Source: Puniceicoccus vermicola
Lineage (GTDB): Bacteria; Verrucomicrobiota; Verrucomicrobiia; Opitutales; Puniceicoccaceae
NCBI RefSeq assembly: GCF_014230055.1
Contig: NZ_JACHVA010000101.1
Location: forward strand, 62,001 to 126,000
Length of the DNA: 64,000 nucleotides
Direction of reading: 5' to 3'
The notes beneath the pieces are model-generated. The model was given only the letters and a program-made list of their open reading frames with translations, was not told the origin of the DNA and did no database searches. Shown here one piece after another: positions 17,300-27,125 of this stretch (position 1 is the stretch's first letter; each line of letters starts with the position of its first letter). The position numbers and the translations under genes are program-made.

Positions 17300-19369
17300 T
17301 TAGTATTTCGCCTTTTCCGTTGTGAGCGGAAAGTCGTCCGTCCGGAACGGGTGGGCGGGGAGGCCTGCTTGGTTGTAGAGATTGCCACTCGGGTTGTCAG
17401 CCCAATTGTAGCGAACGGCGACTGGTTGGCTCACCTCTGGGGATTGGACGATGACGGAATTGCCGTCGATGGTCGCATCGGCCCAATACCATTCTCTGTC
17501 AGGACCGCAGATCGCAAATCCTTCGAGTTCGCTGTCCGGACGGTTTCGTACCAGTGAGGCGGTCGAATCTGTGCGTGATTGCACCACATAAGTGTCGGGA
17601 ATTTCTTGGGCCACCAAGCCGCCGTCGACGTCGTCAAAGGTGAGGCGGATCCGGTCCTCCTCAATCTTCATATCCTGGTAGCGCGGACCGGAATAGGAGA
17701 TGTCTCGTCCGTAGTCTTTGGCAAGAGCGATCATCGCCAGGCGCTCCCCGACATCCTGCTTGTTACGTGGATGAATGTCTCGAGATTCGCCGAGATCCGT
17801 GAGAATGGCCTGTCCCGTATTGGGAAGCCGTAGCGCGAGAGTCTGTGCTTCCCGAAGTTCGGCCCAGTTGCTCTCTTCCGGAGTTTCCGATTTTTGTCCG
17901 TAGTTTGCCAATTGAGCCCAATAGAACGGGAATTCGCCGAGCCCCCAGCGAGTCCGCCAGTCTTGGATCATGAGGGGGAAACTTTCCCGGTATTGGTAGG
18001 CGCGGCCAGCGTTCGATTCTCCCTGATACCAGATCACTCCTCGTATCCCGAAAGGAATGATGGGGGCGATCTTGCTGTTGAACCAGCCGGAAGGCAGATT
18101 TTTTGCGGCGGTTTGGGGTTGTGCAGGGATCTTGGGAAAGTCGTTGCGAGCTTTCTCGCTCAGAGGAGGAAGAAGAACCTCGGTTTTTACCTCCCAGGTT
18201 CCCTGTAACGATTGTGACGTGTTCCCATAGGAAAGGCGAAAACGCTTGAGCTCACCTCCAATCGAGAAACCTTCCCGTGGCTGGTACATGCAGACGACGA
18301 GTTGGTTGTCGCCTTCCAAAATCCATTTATTCGGGATATTGCCGCGGAGCGGATACTTTTGTTGGGAAATGTCCTCCACATCGGCCGTCCGGATTTTGTG
18401 ACCGTTCCAATAGATGTCGCAAAGACCGCTCGCATCCCCGAGTTCCAGAACCCACCAATGGCTCGCAGACGGGTCTTCTATCTGGACCGTACGGCGTAGC
18501 CAAACGACTCCGGCGACAGCATCTCCGGAGGGGGCGATGGAGCCTGGCAGTTCGATCGGATCCCAATCATTTGAACCCGGGTTTGTGAACCGTTCCGGAT
18601 CTTGGGTTGTGTCGACCTGGCGATCATAGGATTCGATCCATTGGTTCCATTCATTTGCGAAGCGCTCCAGTTGTCCCGGATAGATTTGGTAGTATTGTTC
18701 GTGATACTTCTCCGCGGACACTCTGAGCTCCGGGATTTGTGCCAAGGCATCCCGGCTGGTCCAGGCTTCGACGGCAGTGCCTCCAACCGAGGCGATGATC
18801 AGACCTACTGGTTCGTCGAGTTCCGTGGAGAGGCGCTTTCCAAAAAAGTAGCCGACTGCGGTGAACCGGGGAATCGATTTGGCATTCGCAATAACCCATT
18901 TCCCGCGAATATCCTCCTTGGGAAATTCGTGGATGGGACCAGTGACATGGAACTGACGCAGTTTGCGATCCTCCGGCAGTTTCTCTTCTCTTTGGAATCC
19001 GATACTATGTTTGAGGATAAAGGCCATATTCGATTGGCCCGAGCAGAGCCAGACCTCGCCGAGAACGACGTCGTCGACTTCCACCCGGTTGTTGCCTTCC
19101 ACCACTAGGGTATGCGGCCCTTGGGGAAGGTCGTCTAAGGGCAGGTCCACCCGCCATTCTCCGTTCTCCGTGGCGGTCGTTTTGACCTTCTGCTCGCCTA
19201 AGGAAACCTGTACACTCTCTCCGGGGCTGGCCCAGCCCCAGATGGGCACATGTTCGCCCTTCTGTAAAACCATATGGTCCGAAATGATGCCGGGAAGTCT
19301 GACATCGGCCAGCAGACTGGTGCTAGTGGCTAGGAAGAGGGCGAGTCCGAAGGTGAGGATACTTTTCAT
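17300..19369 (-). CDS. Secreted sialate O-acetylesterase with inserted jelly-roll domain
   Basis: This encodes 689 residues from ATG 19369, chosen because a signal peptide follows at once (MKSILTFGLALFLATSTSLLA). Family blocks are in order: the N-terminal LPGIISDHMVLQKGEHVPIWGWASPGE strand pair, GEVWLCSGQSNMAF with the catalytic Ser (~109), IRGVIWYQGESNAG (~447), and DLGESRDIHPRNKQDVGERLA with the catalytic Asp/His (~531). A beta-sandwich resembling the GH2 sugar-binding domain (VVWLRRTVQI, CDIYWNGHKI) is inserted at roughly 290-400. The protein probably removes acetyl esters from glycans outside the cytoplasm. It is the last gene of a minus-strand operon that starts with a sulfatase. The in-frame upstream start at 19411 overlaps the preceding gene. 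Confidence 0.9.
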   Translation of the reverse strand: MKSILTFGLALFLATSTSLLADVRLPGIISDHMVLQKGEHVPIWGWASPGESVQVSLGEQKVKTTATENGEWRVDLPLDDLPQGPHTLVVEGNNRVEVDDVVLGEVWLCSGQSNMAFILKHSIGFQREEKLPEDRKLRQFHVTGPIHEFPKEDIRGKWVIANAKSIPRFTAVGYFFGKRLSTELDEPVGLIIASVGGTAVEAWTSRDALAQIPELRVSAEKYHEQYYQIYPGQLERFANEWNQWIESYDRQVDTTQDPERFTNPGSNDWDPIELPGSIAPSGDAVAGVVWLRRTVQIEDPSASHWWVLELGDASGLCDIYWNGHKIRTADVEDISQQKYPLRGNIPNKWILEGDNQLVVCMYQPREGFSIGGELKRFRLSYGNTSQSLQGTWEVKTEVLLPPLSEKARNDFPKIPAQPQTAAKNLPSGWFNSKIAPIIPFGIRGVIWYQGESNAGRAYQYRESFPLMIQDWRTRWGLGEFPFYWAQLANYGQKSETPEESNWAELREAQTLALRLPNTGQAILTDLGESRDIHPRNKQDVGERLAMIALAKDYGRDISYSGPRYQDMKIEEDRIRLTFDDVDGGLVAQEIPDTYVVQSRTDSTASLVRNRPDSELEGFAICGPDREWYWADATIDGNSVIVQSPEVSQPVAVRYNWADNPSGNLYNQAGLPAHPFRTDDFPLTTEKAKY

Positions 19370-19391
19370 GGGGCTGTGAAGGTGGAAGTGG

Positions 19392-20258
19392 TTAATTGGG
19401 GCTTTCCGCAATGAATCCGATTGATTGGAGGAACCGGGCCATCGCTTGATTGGTAATCTCCTCGTAGTGAGGATCTTTGAGATAGAATCCGTGAGTCTGG
19501 CCCTCGTAGATCAGCAGGTCGTAGCGTCGGTCGTGCGCTTCCATTTGGCGTTGGAATTCCCGGCAGGCCGCTGGTTTGCTCGCGGTATCCTCGGATCCGA
19601 CCAGAATAATCGTGGGAGGCGTGGTCTCATCGATATTATGGAGAGGGGAAAAGTCTTCCCAATAATCGGCCACCCAGTAGTGGCCGAAGCTGTCGGGCCC
19701 CGGGCCGTTGTCGATAACCGGGTTGAAGAGGACGAGTGCGTCGGGTCGGCAGTCGATATCCGGATCGTCTCCGGGGTCATTGAACTTCGTGGTAGTCGCG
19801 GTGGCTGCTGCCATCTGTGCTCCGGCCGAGCTTCCTCCGGCAGCGATTCGATCCGGATTGATTCCCAGTTGGTCGGAGTTCGCCCGGACCCAGCGCATCG
19901 CCGAATTCGCATCCATGACGCATTCGCGGGGAGAGGTGCCATCTCGACTGCGGACGCGGTATTTGACCGAGATCGCGATCATGCCACGGTCGGCAAGATA
20001 CCGGCACTGCGGATAAAGGCTCCTTGGATTTCCACCCCTCCAGGCCCCACCGTGAAAGAAAACGATGGCCGGGCGGACGTCGGATGGTTGGTGTCCCTCT
20101 GGAGTAAAGATGTGCAGGTCGAAATCTTTCCCGTCAACAGTCTTGTAGAATTCGAATTGGTCGGGCTTGATCTCTGCTTCCTGGGAGGAATAGAGGGGGG
20201 AGAGCATCGCGAATGCGAACCCGAGTAAAGGGAGAATACACTTTGAAGGAGCGATCAT
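19392..20258 (-). CDS. Secreted alpha/beta-hydrolase esterase
   Basis: This encodes 288 residues from ATG 20258, which overlaps the preceding stop by 4 bp (ATGA); a longer frame reaching 20498 runs entirely inside the upstream gene. A signal peptide is present (MIAPSKCILPLLGFAFAMLS). The alpha/beta-hydrolase landmarks are clear: oxyanion segment FFHGGAWRGG (~66), nucleophile elbow GGSSAGAQ (~140), an acid in VGSEDTASK (~222) and His in YEGQTHGFY (~253). It resembles the hormone-sensitive-lipase/BD-FAE type esterases that often accompany polysaccharide genes, acting on acetyl or feruloyl esters. Translational coupling to the upstream glycosidase suggests joint action on one substrate. Confidence 0.88.
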   Translation of the reverse strand: MIAPSKCILPLLGFAFAMLSPLYSSQEAEIKPDQFEFYKTVDGKDFDLHIFTPEGHQPSDVRPAIVFFHGGAWRGGNPRSLYPQCRYLADRGMIAISVKYRVRSRDGTSPRECVMDANSAMRWVRANSDQLGINPDRIAAGGSSAGAQMAAATATTTKFNDPGDDPDIDCRPDALVLFNPVIDNGPGPDSFGHYWVADYWEDFSPLHNIDETTPPTIILVGSEDTASKPAACREFQRQMEAHDRRYDLLIYEGQTHGFYLKDPHYEEITNQAMARFLQSIGFIAESPN

Positions 20259-22258
20259 TCGATACGAATGTAGTTTCGGTTCTCCAACTGTTCCCAGCGA
20301 ATGGGGGAGTCGACCTCGGTGTCGTTCAGAAATATCCGCATCGCTTCGTTCGATGCCTGTCGTTCGATCGAGATCTTTCTTCCGCGAAGCATGAGCCCGG
20401 AGACCTTGAACGCGTTGCCGGACGGGAGCGGGTTGAGATGGAATCCGTTTAGATCGACGCGGAGTCCAAAATGCAGTTCGAGGGCGTCGCAGCACCAACT
20501 GCGGGCGGCGAAGGCCTGTTTGCAGCCAGGATTGTCGAGGGCCGGATCGACGTTCTCCGTTTCGTGGGTCAGCCCTTCCGGATAGGAGTGTTCGTTCCAG
20601 AAGTGGGTGACGATTCGCTCAAAATCATCGGCGGAACCGATGTGACCGCATCGGTTCATGATGTTCCAATAATAGCGATCGACGGATGGATAGTAGGCTC
20701 CCAGTTGGTTGCCGTCTGCCATAAAGCCGGGCATTGAGCGGGGGAACATATAAATGCCATGCTCGAAGAGCGAGTGCTCCCTCAGGAACGCTCCGATGGC
20801 TCCGTTGGATTCCGCTTTCGGCTGGGTGCCGAAAGGAGAAACGTAAAGCTGACCGTATGCCGGATAGTATTTGCGTTGGGTCAGGTCTTTTTCGTCCACC
20901 GAATCGACCCAGTAGCCCTGTTCTGTATCCCAAAGGACCGTTTCCATGTCGGCTTGTAGTTGCCTCAGTTCATCCTCGTAGCCACCGCATATCTCGTTCA
21001 CGGCAGAAAGCGCTTGGAAGTAGAGCGAGTTGTTGATCAGGCTGATGTCGTCTTCCTTCTGCTCTAACTCCTCCGGATGATCGGGAAAAAAGCCTTTGCC
21101 GGTACTAAGTGAATTGTGCTGGGAGCGTGCCGCTCCGGCTTTCTCGAGGATCGTGCGGGCAAAGGGTAGGTGCTTGTCGAGGGTCTCCTGATCTCCAGTG
21201 GCGGCGAAGTAGTTGTAAAGCATGACCACATAGAGGCACTGTGCGCTGGGGGCCATCGAGTGTTGCAGGGAGAAGTCACTGTGAAGAGCATGGGCAACTC
21301 CTTTCTCCGGGTGTGCGGTATCCTCGCAAAAGGAGAGCATGTCGCGAACGAGACGGGTTTGACCGCTCCAGAGCCAGGCTTCGGCGTGAACCATGCTATC
21401 CCATCCCCAAACCCAATAGGACTGCGAGGCGCGAACCGCCCCGGGAGTGTCGGCCAATTCGAGGGAGCAGACGGTCGGGACTGCGTTGGTCAGGGCCGAA
21501 TCGAGGCAGGGGTTGCCGCTTTCAAAGCGTAATCCATTTCGCAGGCCCTCTTCATAGTTCTTAATCTTCCGGTCTATTTGTGCATCCATTCCCGCCGATT
21601 CGGGCGTATGATTGAAGGCGAGGTAGAAAGTGGCGGATTCCGAGGGTCGAGTCGTTTCGACATAGTATTTGAAGGTGCCTTTGCGTGTCTGTATCGCGAG
21701 CGGTTGGGTTGATCCGAGTTTGATCCGGGTTTCCACGGAGTTGCCCTCGGATTCGTCGACCTCGTCGATCGTTCGTGTATATAAACCTTCGGCGCCTAGG
21801 ACCTCCCAGGCTTGGTTGATTCGACCGTTTACTTTGGTCCGTAGGTGGCCGTGCACAATTAACCGGGCGCGGATTTCGCGATTTTCGGGGTTTTCGAGGA
21901 CTTGGATGCGTTGGGCGAGAAGGTTCTGATCGAGGATTAGAGAGTGGCGCAGAGTCACTCCTTCCAGAGTGCATTGCGACTGAAAGCCAAAAGGCATATG
22001 TTGCGTTTGGTTGAACTCCGGAAAGTAGATGCGGCCATCGATGATCACCTGTAGGCGAAAGAGCTTATTGAAGCCGGATTCGATCGCCGCTTCGAAAAAC
22101 AAACTTTTAGCGTGTGGCTGCTGACCGTAGTAGCGGATTCCATAGAGCCCCCCTTGGGCTGCAACACAGGCCGAAATGCGTCCCGAGATATAGTGCGTGG
22201 TGCCCAGACCAAAACCGTGTGGGCTGGTGGGAATTAGGGAAGAGTATTCGAGCGTCAT
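20255..22258 (-). CDS. Six-hairpin-type (alpha/alpha barrel) glycosidase-like protein
   Basis: This encodes 667 residues without a signal peptide. The first ~240 residues are beta-rich (FRLQVIIDGRIYFPEFNQTQ, LIVHGHLRTKVNGRINQAWE). The rest is helical, with the look of an (alpha/alpha)6 glycosidase: QSYWVWGWDSMVHAEAWLWS, a W-x-W-D core like that of GH63/GH78-type enzymes, then FWNEHSYPEGLTHE, AARSWCCDALELHFGLR and a short beta tail. The exact GH family is not assigned; GH63-, GH78- or GH95-like enzymes are the candidates. It is encoded between a sulfatase and an esterase in one operon, so debranching of a sulfated or acylated glycan is plausible. Confidence 0.75.
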   Translation of the reverse strand: MTLEYSSLIPTSPHGFGLGTTHYISGRISACVAAQGGLYGIRYYGQQPHAKSLFFEAAIESGFNKLFRLQVIIDGRIYFPEFNQTQHMPFGFQSQCTLEGVTLRHSLILDQNLLAQRIQVLENPENREIRARLIVHGHLRTKVNGRINQAWEVLGAEGLYTRTIDEVDESEGNSVETRIKLGSTQPLAIQTRKGTFKYYVETTRPSESATFYLAFNHTPESAGMDAQIDRKIKNYEEGLRNGLRFESGNPCLDSALTNAVPTVCSLELADTPGAVRASQSYWVWGWDSMVHAEAWLWSGQTRLVRDMLSFCEDTAHPEKGVAHALHSDFSLQHSMAPSAQCLYVVMLYNYFAATGDQETLDKHLPFARTILEKAGAARSQHNSLSTGKGFFPDHPEELEQKEDDISLINNSLYFQALSAVNEICGGYEDELRQLQADMETVLWDTEQGYWVDSVDEKDLTQRKYYPAYGQLYVSPFGTQPKAESNGAIGAFLREHSLFEHGIYMFPRSMPGFMADGNQLGAYYPSVDRYYWNIMNRCGHIGSADDFERIVTHFWNEHSYPEGLTHETENVDPALDNPGCKQAFAARSWCCDALELHFGLRVDLNGFHLNPLPSGNAFKVSGLMLRGRKISIERQASNEAMRIFLNDTEVDSPIRWEQLENRNYIRIE

Positions 22259-22272
22259 TGAATTTTGAGTGT

Positions 22273-23670
22273 TTAGTTGGCCTTCCAGTTCGGATTGGGC
22301 TCCGGGATGAGGGCTTTGACCTCGGTTTTCCAGGCATCCAGTTTGCGCTTCAGCTCTTGAGTTAACTCGGGGCGTTCCGTCGATAGGTTTTTGGTTTCCG
22401 AAATATCGTCGCGAAGGTTGTAGAGCTCGAGCGAATCATCCTCGAAGAATTCGATTAATTTGTAGTCGCCTTCGCGAACAGAGCATCCGGGACATCCTCC
22501 TTGGTTGCTGTAATGCGGGTAGTGCCAGAATATGGGCCCTCGTTCGAATGCTTCTCCTTTAAATAGGGGAGTGATGCTTTTTCCGTCGATGCGGGTGGGG
22601 GGCTGGGGAGGTGCCCCGGCGATCTCCAAGAGCGTGGGAAACAGGTCGGGGCTGGTTGTCGGTTCCACGCATCGGGAGCCGGGTTTTATCTGGCCGGGCC
22701 AACGGACGAGAAGCGGCTCACGAGTGCCCCCTTCGTACATCCAACCTTTGCCTTCAGCCAGAGGTGCGTTTGAGGTGGGGGAGGTTTCCGAGGTGGCGAG
22801 ACCTCCATTGTCGGACGTGAAGATAACAATGGTGTTATCAGCTTGTCCGTTGCGTTCCAGCGTTGCGAGAAGCCGCCCGATATTGGTATCCATGTTTTCC
22901 ACCATGGCGGCATAGCCCGGATCGGACTGGATCTGGCGTCGTTCGATGTATTGGTCTTTCTTGTGATCGCAGGAGAAATGTTCGCCGCGCTCGATTGGAT
23001 CGATCTGGTCGAGTCCGAGATCTTTCGCCTTGGCCTTATATTTCTCGACTAAGTTTTTCGGTGCTTCGATCGGAGTGTGCACGGCGTAGTGCCAGAAATT
23101 GAGGAAAAACGGTTTGGCCTCTTTCTCTGATGCAGCTCGATCCAAAAGTTGGATGGCCTCATCGGTGATGCGGTCGGTGAGATATTCCCCTTCCGGGCCA
23201 TCTTTCAGCTTGGGCATCTGATAGGGGCTGAAATAGCCGCGCAAGGGATGGCCCCAGTCGCTCCCGGCGATGTTGATGTCAAAGCCATGCCGTTCAGGTA
23301 GGGAGAGGCCGCCTCCCAAGTGCCACTTCCCGACATGCCAGGTTTGGTAACCGGCATCTTCTTTTAAGGCGGTGGCGAGGCTGCGTTCGCTTTGGGGCAG
23401 ACAATGGAAGTAGGGCACGTCGCTGAGTTTGCCGACCGCATGTCCCCCGATGAATTGAGTGACTCCGACGTGAGCTGGGTATTTCCCGCTGAGGATGCTG
23501 GCCCGTGTGGGTGAGCAGACTGGGCAGCTGGCATAGGCATCTGTGAAGAGCATTCCTTCGGCTGCTAGGCGGTCCAGATTGGGGGTCTCGTAGAAGCTGC
23601 TTCCATAGCATCCCAGGTCTTTCCAGCCTAGGTCATCCATGAGAAAAAGAAGAATATTCGGTTTTTGCAT
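22273..23670 (-). CDS. Type I sulfatase (CSPTR active site)
   Basis: This encodes 465 residues. It opens NILLFLMDDLGWKDLGCYG (metal-binding Asp pair) and has the signature CSPTRASILSG, where the Cys is matured to formylglycine. Later family segments are present: QTWHVGKWHLGG, IVIFTSDNGG and the late ELYNLRDDISE block. There is no signal peptide, so it is probably cytoplasmic, although many relatives are exported. It heads a minus-strand operon followed 14 bp later by the six-hairpin glycosidase. It faces the giant-protein gene at 23895 across a 224-bp divergent promoter region. The maturation enzyme must be encoded elsewhere. Confidence 0.93.
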   Translation of the reverse strand: MQKPNILLFLMDDLGWKDLGCYGSSFYETPNLDRLAAEGMLFTDAYASCPVCSPTRASILSGKYPAHVGVTQFIGGHAVGKLSDVPYFHCLPQSERSLATALKEDAGYQTWHVGKWHLGGGLSLPERHGFDINIAGSDWGHPLRGYFSPYQMPKLKDGPEGEYLTDRITDEAIQLLDRAASEKEAKPFFLNFWHYAVHTPIEAPKNLVEKYKAKAKDLGLDQIDPIERGEHFSCDHKKDQYIERRQIQSDPGYAAMVENMDTNIGRLLATLERNGQADNTIVIFTSDNGGLATSETSPTSNAPLAEGKGWMYEGGTREPLLVRWPGQIKPGSRCVEPTTSPDLFPTLLEIAGAPPQPPTRIDGKSITPLFKGEAFERGPIFWHYPHYSNQGGCPGCSVREGDYKLIEFFEDDSLELYNLRDDISETKNLSTERPELTQELKRKLDAWKTEVKALIPEPNPNWKAN

Positions 23671-23894
23671 CTTAGGATATGGGGGCGAACAAGGGGGGAT
23701 CGAAGATGGTTGTGTATGAGATGAGCAATGCGAAGAGAATATGAAAATCCGGAACCTACATACTTACGATAGTCTATGATCCATTGAAATCCATGAAGAG
23801 AGTAGAAGCTCGATATTGACAAAGAAACTATCATATGTGATCTATCGAAGTCAATAGTAGCCACATCTGCTTCTAATCCTAACCCTGGAAAATC
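23671..23894. other. Divergent promoter region
   Basis: These 224 bp are gene-free, between the sulfatase operon (minus) and giant protein 3 (plus). The region is markedly AT-rich from ~23735 on. It carries TTGACA at 23816-23821 and the motif-1 dyad at 23826-23843, both reading toward the plus-strand gene. A partly similar sequence at ~23763-23782 (CTTACGATAGTCTATGATCC) may serve the minus-strand gene, but it is too degenerate to call. Confidence 0.55.
23826..23843 (+). promoter_or_regulatory. Operator-like dyad (motif 1)
   Basis: AACTATCATATGTGATCT matches the left half of AACTAnCnTAnGnTAGTT perfectly; the right half is degenerate. TTGACA (23816-23821) ends 4 bp before it, the same geometry as at 966-992. 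It lies 52 bp upstream of ATG 23895. Confidence 0.55.
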
Positions 23895-26800
23895 ATGTTT
23901 CCCCATCTTTTTCGCGGCTTGTCCGTTCTCTGCTCGATCCGTTTGCTCTGTCGATTCTCTATTCTCGCGGCGAGCGGCCTATGCACGGCCTGGTCTTCGG
24001 AAACCGAAGCGATTATCCTCAAGCCAGTCGATGCGGTGAGTTTCGATTATGTAAGCGAAGAAACCGAGAACAGGATTCGGGAAGAGAACGTTCTGCGGAC
24101 GCCGTTGATCGCAAATTTCGCTTTCGACGTTCCCGAGGACGGGTGGTATGAGTTCATCGTCCATTCCGGGAGTTGGCCGACAAGCTTTCGACTCGACGGA
24201 GAGTATTTTTTCTATGGCGTCTTGGAGCCTGTTGGATTCGAACCGGAGGAGGATGGAACTAAACTACGGAACGTCTATTTGACGAAAGGGTCTCATGAAT
24301 TGGTGGTTGAACGCGGTTGGCATCCCGGACCTCCACGGATTCAAGAGATGCGTTTCCGTCCGGCTGAGAGTCCGGAGGGGATGGTCTATTTAGACTTGGA
24401 GAAAGACTATCTGGTTTATCGAAAGGGCGAATCCGTACCGGTGGCACTTCAGGCGGGTCAGACGGATTCCGATTACGAGATAATGATTCAGTACGTGGAT
24501 TCGGAAAGTGGCGAAGTTGTTTCCGAGGAGGAAATAGAGATTCCTGTCGGACCCGGTTTCTACGAGGAGACGATATATTTGCCGACGGATCGGGAAGGGA
24601 TTCTGGATGTGGTTGCAACTGGGCCGGCCGGGCAAGTGGTGAACCGGACGTTCCAGTATTTGACGATCGATACGGATTCCCCGCCGGAAGCCCCATGGTC
24701 TCTTGAACTGGTGGAATCCATAAATTCTATTGAAGAAGAGCCTGAGTATGGAAGCGGTCGGGACAAGGTCGTGGAGCGGAATGGTCTTGTCTATCGTGAG
24801 GGCGGAGAGCACGGCCACATGGAGAAGAACGTAGAGGCCGATTGGTTTGCCTACGAGTTGGATTTGCCCGAAGTGGGAGTGCCCTACCTTCTGGAGATCG
24901 AGTATGCAGACGATGATCGCCGGAACTGGACTTATTCGTTGATTGAGAAGGAAAAGCCTTGGGGACGCACGCTGACGCATGGAATTTTGTCGGGAGGGAT
25001 TTATTCACTGACGGATCAGATGCAGACCACGGAAATGGTTTTCTATAACAAGGAAACGAATCCCCGTGTCCACTTCCGCAATTGGTGGAAAGGCCAGCCG
25101 GCCGCAGTTTCGAAAATCAACGTCTACAGAATTACGGGCGGCTTCCCGGCTATGCCTGGACTGGATCTCGAGGAGGGGCGGTTGTTTGGCCGGTATCAGG
25201 AGGAGCCGGGACGTTTTACGCAGTGGACGACGAGTATGGAGGACGACTCTTGGTTGAGCGTATGGCAGCCGGCGGAGAGGATTGGGAGGTATTCACGATT
25301 TGTCGGGGCAAATTTTTGGAAGCCGACGATTTCGGTCTACGGAGATAAGTTGTGGCCGACTCGCTTCATCCCGGAACAGGGTTTCAATGGGGGTGGATTC
25401 GATTCGAGTAAGGAACAGTTTCCCCGCGATACGGTTCGTCTGCTCGCTCTCGTTGCCGAGAAGTACAACATGCAGTTTATGGGCCAGCTGTATCCCCGAA
25501 TGCAGCGCGATATCTCTCGCCGGTACTTTACCGAGCGGATTACGGGCGTGGATCCGAAGGGCGATGTTTCCTGGAAGGATGCGGATACGATGCCTTGGGT
25601 GGCGATGCACCGGTCCGGAAAGAACAATGCACGAGGCAATGCGATTTTTCTCAATCCTGCTCATCCCGGGGTTCAGGATTGGGTTGCTGATGTGGTAACC
25701 GAATTGGCGGATCGTTATCAGGACCTGCCCTCTTACGGGGGAGTCGCAATTCGTCACATGGCCTGGCAGTTTCCTGGATGGCAGGCATGGCCCAATATCG
25801 AGTATGGATATGATGATTGGACGGTCTCTCAATTCGAAGAAGATACCGGAATTGAGGTTCCGGTCGATGAGGATGATCCGAAGCGTTTCGAGGAGCGCTA
25901 CCAATGGATGACGAAGAACGTTTATCAGGAGTGGGTGGACTGGCGCGCAGATCAGATCGAGACCATGCATCTTCGACTGCTGGCAATCCTTCAGGAAAGG
26001 CGCCCCGATTGGAAACTGAACATTGATGTACTCCGCCCGGATTTTCGGGGAGAACCGAATATCGATCGTTACGACCGTCTGGGATGGGCGGGGATGCTGC
26101 GAGAGACGGGAATCGATCCGGATCGTTATCGGGATACGCCGAGCATCGTGATCAATGATTGGCGTCATTATCCCGCGGGCGCACGTTCCGGCGCCATTCG
26201 CAATCCATCCCGTCAAGGTTCTCGCTTTTATTCATACCTGGACCCGGACGTGGTCGGGGAAGCCTATCGGAATGTTGATGGAGGCCGCGAGAGTGGTGTT
26301 CACTTTGACGCCAATTCCTACGAGTCCGATTTGGCCTATGGTGACGAGCTGGGGTATTCGTATGAAGAAACGACTTCGAATAAGAAAATGAGTCGGCCCA
26401 AGATGCACGGAGCCGGGATGGTATTTCCCGCCGGGCGTCATTTTCTGGAGCGTTTCGCCAATGCCATGGCGGATGGAAATACGACCATGATCACCGATGG
26501 AAGTCATGCTTACATTTCCTGGCCGCCGAAATGGTTACGCGAATGGATGCCCCACTACCGCGCTCTGCCCAATATCGGGATGGAGCGAATCGGGTCTGGA
26601 GACCCTGTCGCTCTTTGGCTGGGGAAATCAGGGGATTCTACCTACTTCTATTTAGTGAACCGGTTGGATGAACCCGTGGAGGCTCAAGTAAGCTTTCTTG
26701 AGCACGACGGAAATGTGGTTCGCCTTGTCGATGGCCAAACGATGGAAATCGACGATGCGGGGTTTTGGCAGGTTCAGCTGGAGCCCTATGAGTTGATTTC

Positions 26801-27125
26801 TCTCAAGACATCCGGCGACAATCGGCCGGTGTCTTTTTCGGTTCAGGTATCCGAGGAAGGAATTCAGCGTGCTGAACGTCAAGTCGCTACGGTGGAGGAT
26901 TGGTTGCAGCCCGATGGAAAAATCGAAAATGCGGTGTCTCCCAAAAAATACGCTGCGGCTCAGGAGCGATTTGAGGTGGTCCAGCAAGCTTTGGCAGATG
27001 GCGAATATCACAAAGTGCGGCAGAATCTGTATCATCCGGATCTTTGGACGATCTTTGTCCAGTTGGATGAATATCCTCCGGAACTTTGGAACGATCGGAC
27101 TCCGGTTCCTCAGGGGGAGTGGTGA
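23895..27125 (+). CDS. Giant secreted multidomain protein 3 (paralog of proteins 1 and 2)
   Basis: This encodes 1076 residues with a signal peptide-like N-terminus (~1-35). It has the family layout: N-terminal sandwich (FDVPEDGWYEFIVHSGSWP), beta regions, then a TIM-barrel-like core. Core segments are VAEKYNMQFMGQLYPR, HPGVQDWVADVVTELAD, YGYDDWTVSQFEEDT (~636), then EWVDWRADQ. An all-beta segment (GDSTYFYLVNRLDEPVEAQV) follows, then the helical tail ending in EYPPELWNDR. It lacks both the propeller of protein 1 and the extra C-terminal module of protein 2, so it represents the minimal form of the family. The reaction is unknown. Its stop codon overlaps the GTG start of a small collapsed hydrolase. 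Confidence 0.85.
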   Translation: MFPHLFRGLSVLCSIRLLCRFSILAASGLCTAWSSETEAIILKPVDAVSFDYVSEETENRIREENVLRTPLIANFAFDVPEDGWYEFIVHSGSWPTSFRLDGEYFFYGVLEPVGFEPEEDGTKLRNVYLTKGSHELVVERGWHPGPPRIQEMRFRPAESPEGMVYLDLEKDYLVYRKGESVPVALQAGQTDSDYEIMIQYVDSESGEVVSEEEIEIPVGPGFYEETIYLPTDREGILDVVATGPAGQVVNRTFQYLTIDTDSPPEAPWSLELVESINSIEEEPEYGSGRDKVVERNGLVYREGGEHGHMEKNVEADWFAYELDLPEVGVPYLLEIEYADDDRRNWTYSLIEKEKPWGRTLTHGILSGGIYSLTDQMQTTEMVFYNKETNPRVHFRNWWKGQPAAVSKINVYRITGGFPAMPGLDLEEGRLFGRYQEEPGRFTQWTTSMEDDSWLSVWQPAERIGRYSRFVGANFWKPTISVYGDKLWPTRFIPEQGFNGGGFDSSKEQFPRDTVRLLALVAEKYNMQFMGQLYPRMQRDISRRYFTERITGVDPKGDVSWKDADTMPWVAMHRSGKNNARGNAIFLNPAHPGVQDWVADVVTELADRYQDLPSYGGVAIRHMAWQFPGWQAWPNIEYGYDDWTVSQFEEDTGIEVPVDEDDPKRFEERYQWMTKNVYQEWVDWRADQIETMHLRLLAILQERRPDWKLNIDVLRPDFRGEPNIDRYDRLGWAGMLRETGIDPDRYRDTPSIVINDWRHYPAGARSGAIRNPSRQGSRFYSYLDPDVVGEAYRNVDGGRESGVHFDANSYESDLAYGDELGYSYEETTSNKKMSRPKMHGAGMVFPAGRHFLERFANAMADGNTTMITDGSHAYISWPPKWLREWMPHYRALPNIGMERIGSGDPVALWLGKSGDSTYFYLVNRLDEPVEAQVSFLEHDGNVVRLVDGQTMEIDDAGFWQVQLEPYELISLKTSGDNRPVSFSVQVSEEGIQRAERQVATVEDWLQPDGKIENAVSPKKYAAAQERFEVVQQALADGEYHKVRQNLYHPDLWTIFVQLDEYPPELWNDRTPVPQGEW

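Noticed and set aside
19392-20498. Long N-terminal extension of the minus-strand esterase up to 20498
   Set aside because: The extra 80 codons lie inside the upstream glycosidase gene; the ATGA overlap at 20258 followed by a signal peptide is the better start.
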